A stretch of DNA of 64,000 nucleotides from NCBI GenBank assembly GCA_023091665.1, contig JALJCQ010000009.1:1116001-1180000 (forward strand), given 5' to 3'. This document shows positions 19,043 through 29,039 of this stretch, piece by piece. Under the pieces are notes generated by a model. The model saw only the letters and a program-made list of their open reading frames with translations. It searched no databases and had not been told where the DNA came from. The first letter of the stretch is position 1, and each line of letters opens with the position of its first letter. This DNA is from Pythium myriotylum. Taxonomy: Eukaryota > Oomycota > Peronosporomycetes > Pythiales > Pythiaceae. The position numbers and the translations under genes were made by a program.

Positions 19043-20713
19043 ATGGGGCGAAGCGACGACCGCAAGGACAAGCGCCGGAGGCGCAGCAGCAAGAAGAGCC
19101 GTCGGCGGCGCCGCTCGTCCTCCGACTCGGAGAGCAGCAGCAGCAGCGCTCGCTACTCGTCGTCCAGCGAGGACGAGCGCAAGCTCAAGAAGCAGCGCAA
19201 GAAGTCGGAGAAAGTGCTCGCGTCCTTCGGGTACACGAACGACTCGAACCCGTTCGGCGACTCGAACCTCGCGCAGCCGTTTGTGTGGCGCAAGAAGTAC
19301 GAAGAAGCCAACGACAGCAGCAGCAGCGACGACGGCGGCCGCAAGCGCAAGAAGAGCAAGAAGAGCAAGCGCCCGAGCGAGCGAGAGCTCCAGCGCCAGC
19401 AGCTCGAGCGCGTCGAGGAGATCCGCAAGGCGAGGCAGCGGCGCGAAGAGCGCGAGAAAGAGAGAGAGGAAATGGAGCGCCTCAAGAGCGAAGAGATGCG
19501 TCTGCGCGATGCCGAGCAGTACGACGACTGGCAGCAGAAAGAAGAAGAGTTCCATCTTTCGCAGGCCAAAGTGCGATCCAAGTTGCGCATCTCGCAGCGA
19601 CGAGAGAAACCTGTGGACTTGCTCGCAAAGAATTTGCTGCTCGTTGACCGCGCGATGAATGAAGAAGAGGAGGACAACTTTTTCAAACTCGATGTGCGTG
19701 TCGAGAAGCGCCGACCGCACGCGATTGTGGAAGTGCTCTCGATGGATGAGCTGGAGGAACTGCGCGACAGCATTCGCGCGTACTTGGATCTTGAGCGAAG
19801 CCGCAGTGGCAAGAATGTTGAATTCTGGGAACTCATGACTCTCATCACGAAAGACCGCATCCACCGCCTTCGACGATCGCAGCGAGATGAATCTGCCCCG
19901 CGAGAGCGTGGCGCTATCCATGACTCGGTGAACAAAACCATTCACGGGATGCTCCACGGCAAGGATCAGCGCGAGCTGAGCAAGCTCAAGACCGAGGTGG
20001 AGGCTACAATCGAAAGTGCTGCGACCACTGCTGGTGTAGATGTCGAGTTTTGGGAGGAAGTCTCGCAACAGATTGACGTATACAAGGCCCGCGCTCGGCT
20101 CACTGAGTTGCATGATGAAATGCTCGACAAGTTGCGCGATCTCATCGATCAACATGATGACAAGCATGGTCCCGGTGGGGACGGCGATGTGGCAGAGGAG
20201 CCGAGTATTCCGGGGGGAATCGACGACAGTGCCGAAGCTCGTGCGATGGAGCGAAGCGAAGCTGGAAAAGGCTTGGAGGAATCGGAAGAGAAGCTCGGCG
20301 CGAGCGACGAGGTTGCTCTGGCTGGAGGTCTTCCGTCATGGAGTGACAAGTACCAACCTCGCAAACCCCGATACTTCAACCGCGTCAAGACGGGCTACGA
20401 CTGGAACAAGTACAACCAGACACACTACGACCACGACAATCCGCCACCCAAGGTCGTGCAAGGCTACAAGTTCAATCTCTTCTACCCCGACCTCATCGAC
20501 AAGACCTCGGCTCCGCGCTACATATTGGAGAAAACCAACTCGGACGACTTCTGCATCATTCGCTTCACAGCGGGACCTCCGTACCAGGATATTGCATTCA
20601 AGATCGTCAACCGCGAGTGGGAGCACTCGCACAAGCGCGGCTTCAAGAGCGTCTTCGAGCGAGGCATTCTCCACCTCTACTTCAACTTCAAGCGCCACCG
20701 CTACCGCCGATAG
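19043..20713 (+). CDS. CACTIN: Cactin, splicing-associated protein
   Basis: A 556-residue nuclear protein. It has an N-terminal Arg/Ser-rich region (SRRRRRSSSDSESSSS, about 14-45), a charged middle domain matching Cactin_mid (about 170-380), and a highly diagnostic C-terminal domain with YPDLIDK, RFTAGPPYQDIAFKIVNREW and the terminal FKRHRYRR. In other eukaryotes cactin binds the spliceosome and supports splicing fidelity and sister-chromatid cohesion. It is shorter than the animal protein, mainly in the N-terminal region. The start is the ATG at 19043. No intron. Its 3' end is convergent with the glutamate-cysteine ligase gene (175 bp apart). Confidence 0.93.
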   Translation: MGRSDDRKDKRRRRSSKKSRRRRRSSSDSESSSSSARYSSSSEDERKLKKQRKKSEKVLASFGYTNDSNPFGDSNLAQPFVWRKKYEEANDSSSSDDGGRKRKKSKKSKRPSERELQRQQLERVEEIRKARQRREEREKEREEMERLKSEEMRLRDAEQYDDWQQKEEEFHLSQAKVRSKLRISQRREKPVDLLAKNLLLVDRAMNEEEEDNFFKLDVRVEKRRPHAIVEVLSMDELEELRDSIRAYLDLERSRSGKNVEFWELMTLITKDRIHRLRRSQRDESAPRERGAIHDSVNKTIHGMLHGKDQRELSKLKTEVEATIESAATTAGVDVEFWEEVSQQIDVYKARARLTELHDEMLDKLRDLIDQHDDKHGPGGDGDVAEEPSIPGGIDDSAEARAMERSEAGKGLEESEEKLGASDEVALAGGLPSWSDKYQPRKPRYFNRVKTGYDWNKYNQTHYDHDNPPPKVVQGYKFNLFYPDLIDKTSAPRYILEKTNSDDFCIIRFTAGPPYQDIAFKIVNREWEHSHKRGFKSVFERGILHLYFNFKRHRYRR

Positions 20714-20888
20714 ACTACACAAACGAACGCACACTGTCTCTACACGAACGGAGTTTATTTCAAACCTCATATTCACTGTTTTCATTCTTTCTACTACCAT
20801 CCTAACTCCCATACATCATCTTTCAACCGGAAGAGCGCAGCAGCTCCTGTCGTCGCCACTCGGTCGTCCTAGCTACTTTTCGTGTCAC

Positions 20889-23225
20889 CTAGTGGCACGA
20901 CTCACAGATGCCCGTGGTGGTGGTGCGGCCAATGTAGCGCTGCAGCAATCGCTGGCGCATCGAGGCCTCGACGCCTTCGCTCTTGAGCGGCACCTGGTAA
21001 GACGACTTGCCACGCACAGGTTCGATGCGGAACTCGCCGAGCAGTTCAGGACACTGCTTCTCTCCTTCACCGATAGCCTGGCACTCCATGAGCAGGTCGT
21101 AAGCAATCGAAGAGCTCACAACGGAGTCATGTGCATAGTCGGGGTGGGCGCGGACGAAGCGACGCATCCAGCTCGCGGCCGTCGGCAGCTCGCCCGTAGC
21201 GCGCTTGGCAACGAGACACAGGTACCGCGTGACGACCTCGCGGGTCGCATCGTCGCACTCGATGTAGTCGAGGTACGCGTACACCAACGGGATAAGGCCT
21301 GGGTAGTATGAGCCTTTGCCGAGCATGATCTCGGCGATCGTCATGGGCTCACACCGGTCCTCGTCTTCGTGGAGCCCGCACGAGCCATCAGCCGACTTCG
21401 AAGAACAATCGCCGGCCTCTGGCGGCGCCAAGTGGCAGCGGAAGTAGAACTTTTCGTCTAGCACAGCGTTCACACGGTGGGCAGCCTCCATGTTCTCGTT
21501 GACCTTGGAAAGGGGGATGTACAGGTTCAGATCGAACGTCAGGATCACACGCGAGACAAGAGCGATGAACACCGTGAAGGCGGCGTTTTCGAAGTCCGTG
21601 AGCTGAATCTCCATGGATCGGAACTCAGTTCGCCAGCCAATGTGGGGCTTACCGGCGTCGCCCTCGGTGCGCGGCGGCGGCGGCTTCCAGCGAACAGTCT
21701 GCCAGTTGGTGGACTGGATGTTCTCGAAGTGGTCAGTCTCCTTCTCGTCGTCCAAGTGGAGACGCTGCTTGTAGATCACGAGCGGGTCGCGAATAAACAG
21801 GTGCGAAATGTGGAGCGCGAGCAAATGGTCCACGCCGTTTGCTCGTAATGTATCGTACGAAGCCTCGTCGTAGGGCACATCCACGTCGTTGTACTTTTCA
21901 GTGGACGAGTGAGGGTCCTCGCCGTGCTTGTGGTTGCAGATGTACGTCGAGATGCCTTCGTAGCGAGACTTCGGCAGACGCTTGATGCCATTTCCGGCCA
22001 TCTTGGCGTACTTGGCCTTCGTGGCCTCGTCCGTCGGTGGATCCGCGATGCCCAGCTCCTGCGGCGTGCGGTCATCGACGGACGCCGAGATCGTGGCCCA
22101 ACGCACATCAGTGTCAGCCAAACGGCCCTTCAGGATTGGCGTGGCGGCCGTCAGCGCCAGCATAATCGGCGAAAGCACGTTCAGGTGGTCGTACAGGTGG
22201 CGCGATTCGCCGATGTTCTTGGCCTGGAACGTGACCTGGAGGCAGCACATTCCCATGCCAAACGCCATGCAGTCCATGTGGATCACGCCAGGGTATGGCT
22301 CTGCCTGCTCCACCGCGTGCGACATGGAGATCTTGCGATGGGACTTGACAAACTCATCTTCAAAGGCCTCGAGAGCCTCCGCCGACGGAGACTTGCTCAT
22401 CGCTTCGGCGCTGGGCACTGCGGACGTGTGATCATTCACTTCGAGCGACACCTTGGTTGGTGACGACGGCAGGCTGTCACCGCCACTGGAAGACGTCGAC
22501 GACTTCTTCGAGTCGTACCTGGGGCGCGACTTCTCGGCGTTCCATGCAGCCTTCTCCTCGAGCAGCATGGCCTTGGTGTACACATCCTTGAAGAGCGGGA
22601 CACGGATGTCGACCTTGCGCGTGCGGCGCTTGCGGATGTTGCGTGTGAGTGTGGCAAAACGAGGGTGAGGGTTGATGACGTCGTCGCTCACGTAGTCCGA
22701 CATGGCCGCGTCGCCGTGGGGCTTGGTCGGTGGGTACGTGAAATCCTTGACGCCCATGATCGGGAACGCGGTCACCGTCGGCGCGATCTCGTCGCTCGCG
22801 AGCAGCTCCAGCAGTCGCGCGCGGCGCAGACGCATGTTGGTCTCGACCTTGCGCAGGTCGCCGGTGAAGCCGCCGTAGGGCACGCGCGGCGTGCCTTCGA
22901 TCATCCAGGCGCCGTACTCGGGCACCCAGCTGCAGCCGTTGTTCTCGTCGCGGGAGGCGTTCGAGTGCGCGTACTTCTCCTCTTTCTCGCGGAGCTGCGC
23001 GAGGATCTCGGCGCCGCGCAGCGCGAGTCGCGGCTGTCGCTGCGCGGCGTCCATCTTGAAGACGCCATACTCGAGCTCGTCGCCCCACTTGAGGTCGTCG
23101 CCCTCGATGTCCTTGACGCGGCGGTAGATGTGGAGGAACTGCTCGATGCCGTGCGTGCGCACGTGCTGGAGCCAGTCGAGCGCGTCCTCCCAGTCCAGCG
23201 GACTGCCTTCCACGAGCAGCCCCAT
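20889..23225 (-). CDS. GCLC: Glutamate-cysteine ligase catalytic subunit
   Basis: A 778-residue enzyme for the first, rate-limiting step of glutathione synthesis (Glu + Cys + ATP to gamma-glutamylcysteine), expected in the cytosol. The start MGLLVEGSPLDW matches the conserved eukaryotic N-terminus. Further markers are GDELEYGVFKMD (substrate/metal Glu cluster), WVPEYGAWMIEGTPRVPYGG, FPIMGVKDF, the FGMGMCCLQVTFQA block and TISASVDDRTPQE. It is longer than animal and yeast enzymes (about 640-680 residues), mainly through a Ser-rich insertion near residues 235-290. The frame is open upstream to 23717, but conservation begins at this ATG. A redox regulatory partner was not seen nearby. Confidence 0.95.
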   Translation of the reverse strand: MGLLVEGSPLDWEDALDWLQHVRTHGIEQFLHIYRRVKDIEGDDLKWGDELEYGVFKMDAAQRQPRLALRGAEILAQLREKEEKYAHSNASRDENNGCSWVPEYGAWMIEGTPRVPYGGFTGDLRKVETNMRLRRARLLELLASDEIAPTVTAFPIMGVKDFTYPPTKPHGDAAMSDYVSDDVINPHPRFATLTRNIRKRRTRKVDIRVPLFKDVYTKAMLLEEKAAWNAEKSRPRYDSKKSSTSSSGGDSLPSSPTKVSLEVNDHTSAVPSAEAMSKSPSAEALEAFEDEFVKSHRKISMSHAVEQAEPYPGVIHMDCMAFGMGMCCLQVTFQAKNIGESRHLYDHLNVLSPIMLALTAATPILKGRLADTDVRWATISASVDDRTPQELGIADPPTDEATKAKYAKMAGNGIKRLPKSRYEGISTYICNHKHGEDPHSSTEKYNDVDVPYDEASYDTLRANGVDHLLALHISHLFIRDPLVIYKQRLHLDDEKETDHFENIQSTNWQTVRWKPPPPRTEGDAGKPHIGWRTEFRSMEIQLTDFENAAFTVFIALVSRVILTFDLNLYIPLSKVNENMEAAHRVNAVLDEKFYFRCHLAPPEAGDCSSKSADGSCGLHEDEDRCEPMTIAEIMLGKGSYYPGLIPLVYAYLDYIECDDATREVVTRYLCLVAKRATGELPTAASWMRRFVRAHPDYAHDSVVSSSIAYDLLMECQAIGEGEKQCPELLGEFRIEPVRGKSSYQVPLKSEGVEASMRQRLLQRYIGRTTTTGICESCH

Positions 23226-24292
23226 GGCGAGCGAGAGACAAAGAGAGAGATGGGGGCGTGAGAAGGCGAGTCCGGAAATGGAGGTCGGGTGGCCCTGGTC
23301 ACCTCCTGAGGAGCTACAGCGAGGAAGGAAAGGACGCCCGCAAATAACGTAATCCGAAGGCGGCGCGCTTTCCATAACGAACGCTGTATGTACGTAACTA
23401 ACGCCTCGAGGTCGGACGCCCGCCAGAGTGATGGTCGAAGTGTTCACGTAAGAGGCTTGAAGGAGGATGAGATTCGCAATCCCCACCAGTCGACTGGAGC
23501 CGCGGCCGTGTGATTGGCGGGATTCGACGCGAGAGACTTTTGACCGCCCCGGAGGCGGAACTCCGGATCTCCGGACGCTGGATCCAGAACTTGCAACTCG
23601 CCACGGTGGCAGTGCATATATAACGGCCCGCACGCTCCGGACGGCGCTGGATCCAGCGTCCAGCGGCTCCGGAATCCTAAGAACATTCACTTTTGTGGAT
23701 TCTTCCCATCTGGTCAAAAGTGACCATTCGTCAAAAAAACTTACCGACGGAGATGAGCTCCTGGGCTGATTATGGAAACCGCTCTCCGCCAGCCATTCTC
23801 GCCCCTTGTCTCACGTGGCGGCGCAAACACCCTCCTGCTCTCACGCTCGCGAGGCCTCCATCCCCGGAACGTTTCTTCAACGCGTGAGTCAGCCAGCTGC
23901 CGGCCTCAAGTCACTCGGGTCCCGCCTAATTCCAGCCTTTCCGCGGCTTACGGCCAGCTCTCCTCGTGAGCTGCTCGCCTGTAAACATTCGTCAGTCGAG
24001 ACTGCGCTGGAGGCCTCGGCGAAGGCCTCGCGAGTGTTCCGCCGCTGGCGACAGTGCAGATTCCGAGCCGAATGAATCGAATCTCGGCCTCCCTCGCCCT
24101 CTGGGATGCTCACTCGCGTGTCAACTGCGAAAGGATCCAGTGCGTTCTGGGTCCTCACTGCTTTTCCGCCGATGCCCTGACGATACGCACGCACCGTTGC
24201 AAACGTTGAAGTTGCTCAGTCGACTGATAAGACTCACGGCAGCCTCCTGGTGAAAAAAGACCAGTGCATTCACGTTTGATTCGCTGCAATTT
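23226..24292. other. Intergenic region upstream of glutamate-cysteine ligase
   Basis: About 1.07 kb with no supported gene. It contains the 14-bp perfect palindrome CGCTGGATCCAGCG (23645-23658), a related CGCTGGATCCAG half at about 23576-23587, and a TATATAA at 23617-23623. Several CCGGA motifs surround these. It should hold the ligase promoter. Confidence 0.5.
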
Positions 24293-25354
24293 TTAAACAG
24301 TGTTCTCTGGAGCCAGTGCGCGTCGACGCGCCCACTTGGCGAGGGCTCTTCTGAGCACGGGGAGATTGGTCTTGATGAGTGAGGCCACGCGCTTCTTGCG
24401 CCAGCTGTCGTAGCCGTCGAGGATCGACGCCTCCAGCATCTCCGACTTGGTGCGCACGGTCTCCATGAGCCCCATGTCGAAGAGATCCACCGGCAGCAAC
24501 TGCTTCATGTGCATGCGGCGCCACTTGAGCTCCTCGCTCCAGTACATCTCAAAGCCGCACGGACAGTACACGCTGTCGCAGCCGTCCGTCTTGACCAGCA
24601 TCACGCGGCACTCGCGGCAGACAACGACGCACGTGTCCTCGTCGAAGCCGTCGTCGTTGTCGCACGTCTCCTTGTCCGAGTGCTCGCGCTTGCAGTTGAA
24701 GCACACGGACTTCCCGCAGCACGTGGTCTCGATGATCGGATCTCGATACAGAGACGCGAGCTGCAGTGTGGCACGCCGCTCATCGTCAAAGAACGATACC
24801 ATGACCCGCTGGAGAGCCTCGTCCCCGTAGATCCCACCGATCTTTGCGTCACACGGGAGCAGGTTGAGCAGGCGGAACTTGTCGACTCGGAACTCGTTAT
24901 ATGCGACCATTGTCGCGTTGAGCTCAACCACAAACGGATCGTCATCCTCAAGTCCTGGGATCTTGAGCTTCTCCATCGGCTCCTTCTTGTAGGTATAGGG
25001 GCATCCGACCAGGTGGGTGTAGCTGGGGTCGTGGCAACACGGCGTCAGCAGCGACAGCGCCTGCTGCGCGCGAATTTCAAAGTCGTACACGACCTGGAAG
25101 GACGCCTTGTCGTTGGTCGCCACGTACGCATACCACTGCGTCTTGTTTATTCGTCGCAGGCAGATCGGGCAACGCACGCGGGGGAGCATGCCCGTGCCGC
25201 ACGCGTCGATGGTCGTCTTGATGTGCTGCGTCAAGCACTTGGCGCAGATGTCGGCAGAGCAGGCGTCGTCACAGAGCTTCTGCACGCGGCGAAAGCCATC
25301 GCCCTGCTCGCCCTGGAGAGCCTCAAAGTCCTCGAGACAGATCTGGCACGCCAT
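24293..25354 (-). CDS. RING/IBR-like (RBR-type) zinc-finger protein, atypical
   Basis: A 353-residue Cys-rich protein. An N-terminal RING1-like domain (CQICLEDF at residues 3-10 through CPICLRRI near 67) is followed by a second Cys/His cluster (TTCCGKSVCFNCKREH, about 215-235) and a RING2-like segment, CRECRVMLVKTDGCDSVYC (about 255-273). In RBR ubiquitin ligases the Cys after the DG step of RING2 is the catalytic thioester Cys, and it is present here. The usual last two zinc-ligand pairs of RING2 are missing after CGFEMYW. It is probably a ubiquitin ligase or a degenerate relative. Its length and long inter-domain linker differ from parkin/ARIH types. The C-terminus is basic. No intron required. 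Confidence 0.72.
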   Translation of the reverse strand: MACQICLEDFEALQGEQGDGFRRVQKLCDDACSADICAKCLTQHIKTTIDACGTGMLPRVRCPICLRRINKTQWYAYVATNDKASFQVVYDFEIRAQQALSLLTPCCHDPSYTHLVGCPYTYKKEPMEKLKIPGLEDDDPFVVELNATMVAYNEFRVDKFRLLNLLPCDAKIGGIYGDEALQRVMVSFFDDERRATLQLASLYRDPIIETTCCGKSVCFNCKREHSDKETCDNDDGFDEDTCVVVCRECRVMLVKTDGCDSVYCPCGFEMYWSEELKWRRMHMKQLLPVDLFDMGLMETVRTKSEMLEASILDGYDSWRKKRVASLIKTNLPVLRRALAKWARRRALAPENTV

Positions 25355-26505
25355 GGGAGAATGTTCGAGCTCGTGTCAATCGAGAAATGGGAATGGGGCA
25401 AAGCGAAGCTCACGTAATGTAGCTGCTGAGAAGCTCCACAGTGAGTGTTGGTTCATTGAAAATGGGTGCAGAATCACAAGAAAAATATTTGCAACACCTC
25501 TCAGTTGACAGACGCCGCAAGTACGATATAGTTGCACTGCGCATTGCCTTGGGACGTGGGGAAGTGCCCGAAGAGGGTTGAGACCCAGGCGCTTCGATTT
25601 TTGAACCCATATCTCGTTGCACCATCACTCACCGTCGGATCTCGATTGATCTCCACTCCTGAGAACTTGTGCAAGAAGCTCGACGGCCCTTCGTTCCCAA
25701 CTTCCGACAGAACGTCCGACGGCGATAAGTGGCGTCTAGTGAAGCGCCTTGGCCGATGTGGTGAATCTGGGCGTGAGCTCACGCCCACATTCAAAGACAT
25801 GTGGTGATGAGGGAGTCAAACCAACCTTCTTGGTGGCGATGGGTCTGGGGGATGAGGTGCTTGGGTTGATCCCTTCTTGAAAGTCGCGGTCTTGTGGTCT
25901 GATCGATTCGACTATGCAATCCTGACGCCACTGCGCGTACTGACTGATGATGTCTTATCCGCTTGGTCCTATAGTGTCAGTGCGGGTTGTCACGATCCAG
26001 CGGAACTGGTGCTTAACCAGTCCGAGTGCACAGTTCTCATTCTCGCAATCGCGCAGAGGAATAAGCAACAAAGATTTGCAGTTCAGATTCAATCCATATC
26101 ACATCTAGCAGCCTGATCGTTCGAGGTGGTCAAATGCTTTGCGGAATCCTTTCTGCTAGATGGTCGATTCGTTGTCGAGTCCCCCAACGGTTGTGAATTG
26201 GACGTGCCCAAGTACGCGGCAAAAATGAGGCAGGACAAGTGATTTGTTGAGCCCGCGCTTGAGCCGTGCGCCGAAAGCACGCAACGATCGCTCACTGTCT
26301 CTGCGGCTTATGTCAATCAAATATGATGAGTTTAGCGATTTGATTTGAATAAAGTATGGCGTTTTCGTCATGAAGAGAGTTTCGAGGTCTATTTTGAGAC
26401 CATCTCCGGTGGAAATGCACTCCAAGGTCTCGCCTAAGAAGCTGTCGGTGGTGATCGCATTCAAGCTTCGTTCTTCTACGTCACGCCATCACAGTCGCTG
26501 CTATC
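25355..26505. other. AT-richer gene-poor interval
   Basis: About 1.15 kb of lower GC than the flanks. Open stretches on the minus strand (25501-25800 and 26156-26464) have mildly protein-like sequence but match no family I can name. They may be mobile-element relics. The right end should contain the promoter of the kinase gene at 26506. Confidence 0.4.
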
Positions 26506-28993
26506 ATGGGAAATTCTCCACTTCGCGGCGAGTTCTCTTCACGACGCCTGACCACCGCAGAGCGGGAAGCGATGAAGAAGTTTTGCGAAGACGAAATCCA
26601 TTTGCTTCGTGAAACATTCAAAGGGTTAGCCACCAGCAAGAACGGCGACACGGTGGACAAGGAGACGTTTTTGAAGTGTTTCCCCCTTCCTGGTTTGCTG
26701 GGCGGTAGGACTTAGCATATTGATGGAGCTGAGGCCCAAGACTAATAGCTATGGGCGTAGAGCGTCTCTTTGAGGTTATCGACAAGGACGGGTCAGGCAA
26801 AATTACTTACAACGAGTTCATTTACGGCCTTGCAATCCTGTTTCGTGGCACGCGTAGAGAAAAACTCAAGTTCATTTTTGATCTCTACGACCTTAGCGAG
26901 TACGATCCCCCTGTGTTTTGTTTGCATCCCCAGTGCTGACAGCATCAATGTAGAACGGGGTCTATCTCACGCCACGAACTCGTCACAATGTTGCACCAGT
27001 TTCCAGAATCCGCTTTGGAAGTGATCCGCACATCGAAGCGCGACGATCCATCGACAAGTAGCAGCGGCAACATCATGGACGAAATTGAAGCACTCGTGGA
27101 TCTGGCATTTCCAAGTGGAATTTCCACGGCTTCAAGTCGTCTCACCTTTGAACAGTTCAGTGATTGGTGCGAACGCACACCGGGAATCACCAATGTAGGC
27201 TGCCAACCAGCGTGGCGAAAATATCTCTTGACTAACAGTGTTCTCTATGGCCAGCTTCTCATTAGTATTCTTCCGTCCGAAGATGGGAACGCGAATCCGA
27301 TATCTAATGACACGGATGGTGAAGGGAAGTTACTTGAGCCAATCGAGGTGATCAAACGGCGCACCTCGCTAAAGACTCTATCGCCAACGTGAGTAAACAT
27401 CCCTTTCTCGATAATGCTTATATTTTTTCATTTCCCCCCCCTTCTATTAGACGCTCGTACGGCCGTCTAATTACCCAGGGTCCAGTCAGCACGAAGGAAC
27501 TCGAAAAGACTCGCCATTTCCTCCAAGAGGCCAAATCGTGCTGTCCGGTGGACTCGATTTCTGCAAAGATACAGTCGGTGATCTTCGATTTGGACTCAAC
27601 AATCCAACATCTTACGGGTGGTGCGGCGACTCACATGAGCAACAATACCACGAACGGGTCGTCCTCGTCGCCTTGCACATCAGCGTCCATGTTCCCGACT
27701 TCGCTTCAGTATGGACCTCTACCAAGACGGTCTATCAACCTCGGTGACATGGCCGCGCTGATCGACGAACCTGACGTCCTTAGTGGTGACCTGTACAAGC
27801 GAGGTTCTCGTCTAAGGCAAATGATCAAGCGCCACTACGTGCTGCAAGGTAACTTCTTGTACTACTACGCATCTCGAGATGACACGGCACCGCGCGGCGT
27901 GACGTTCATGGGCGGCTGTTACATTGAGGCGCTTCCACAGAACGCTGTTGTTGAGAAGAATACCAAATTTTACGCGATTGATATCGTCCCCGAGCCTGGC
28001 AGTGGTCGCGAAAAGCGTACAATCTACGTGAAATGCCAAGAAGATCTCGCCAAGTGGACCAATGCACTCGGTCGAGCCACGGACAAGGTCTCGATCGACC
28101 AATTTTACTTCATCGGACGGCAGCTGGGAACGGGTCGTTTCTCTCGCGTTTGTGTCGCGACAGACAAACAGTCTGGGGTGGCCCACGCTGTCAAGATTAT
28201 CGACAAGGGCAAGTTGGTTGTGATGGAGAAAGAGTTGCTGCGCACCGAGATCGCGATACTGAAGTTGGTGCGCCATCCGAACATCATCCGTCTCCATGAC
28301 GTCTACGAGGACAAACAAAACATTTACATCGTCACGGAGCTAGTTAGCGGAGGCGACTTGTATTCGCGCATCGAGAAAGAGCGTTCTCGGTACACCGAAG
28401 GTGAGGCGCGGCTCGTGATGCAGCCACTGCTCGAGAGTGTTGCGTATTTGCACCGCCTGGGCATCGTCCACCGCGACCTCAAACCGGAGAACATTCTTTG
28501 CGGCGAAAAATCTAACGACATCAAGATCGCAGACTTCGGGCTCTCGAAGCTCGTGCATCCGGAAGAAATCATGAAAATGCCGTGCGGGACGCTCAACTAC
28601 GTGGCGCCCGAAGTGCTTTCACAGAAAGGATACGGTCGCGAGGCGGATATCTGGTCCGTCGGGGTCATAATGTACCTGCTGATCCGTGGTGTGCTACCCT
28701 TCCAGAGCAAAACCAAGCAAGAGATTGTGCAAAAAACCATGCATGCCGAAGTGAACGTCGACAGCGACCCGGTGCTAAGCAACATCTCGCCGGCGTGCAA
28801 GTCACTACTCAAAGGCTTACTGACCAAGGAGCCGTCGATGCGACTCACAGCGCAGGACGCGCTCAAGCACGAGTGGTTTACGATCCGTTTGATGCGTGGT
28901 GAATCGGCTCCCAACGGACTGGCGGTGGGAGTCCAAAATGGGCCTCGAACGTCCATCGCAACAGGGATTACTCTCGCACAAACTATCATGTAA
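26506..28993 (+). CDS. EF-hand / PH / protein kinase fusion (CAMK-like)
   Basis: Exons 26506-26704, 26749-26899, 26954-27388 and 27451-28993 give 775 residues. The splice sites restore both EF-hands exactly. The N-terminus MGNSPLRG fits an N-myristoylation signal. The first EF loop is DKDGSGKITYNE (78-89) and the second DLSETGSISRHE (114-125), as in recoverin/calcineurin-B-type sensors. A PH domain (about 372-473, GDLYKRGSRLRQMIKRHYVL to the EDLAKWTNAL helix) precedes a CAMK-type Ser/Thr kinase (479-738) with GTGRFSRV, VKII, HRDLKPEN (about 602), DFG (about 622) and GTLNYVAPE. It is predicted to be a calcium- and lipid-responsive kinase at membranes. Domain order is opposite to plant and apicomplexan CDPKs, where EF-hands are C-terminal. 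Confidence 0.9.
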
Positions 28994-29039
28994 GCAACAA
29001 CGAAATTAATACGAATGCAGCTCTTCCATCTTGTCGCTT

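Noticed and set aside
23645..23658. Perfect palindrome CGCTGGATCCAGCG as a transcription-factor operator
   Set aside because: Only one full copy plus one partial; no known oomycete factor site to compare, so it is recorded only as sequence in the intergenic entry.
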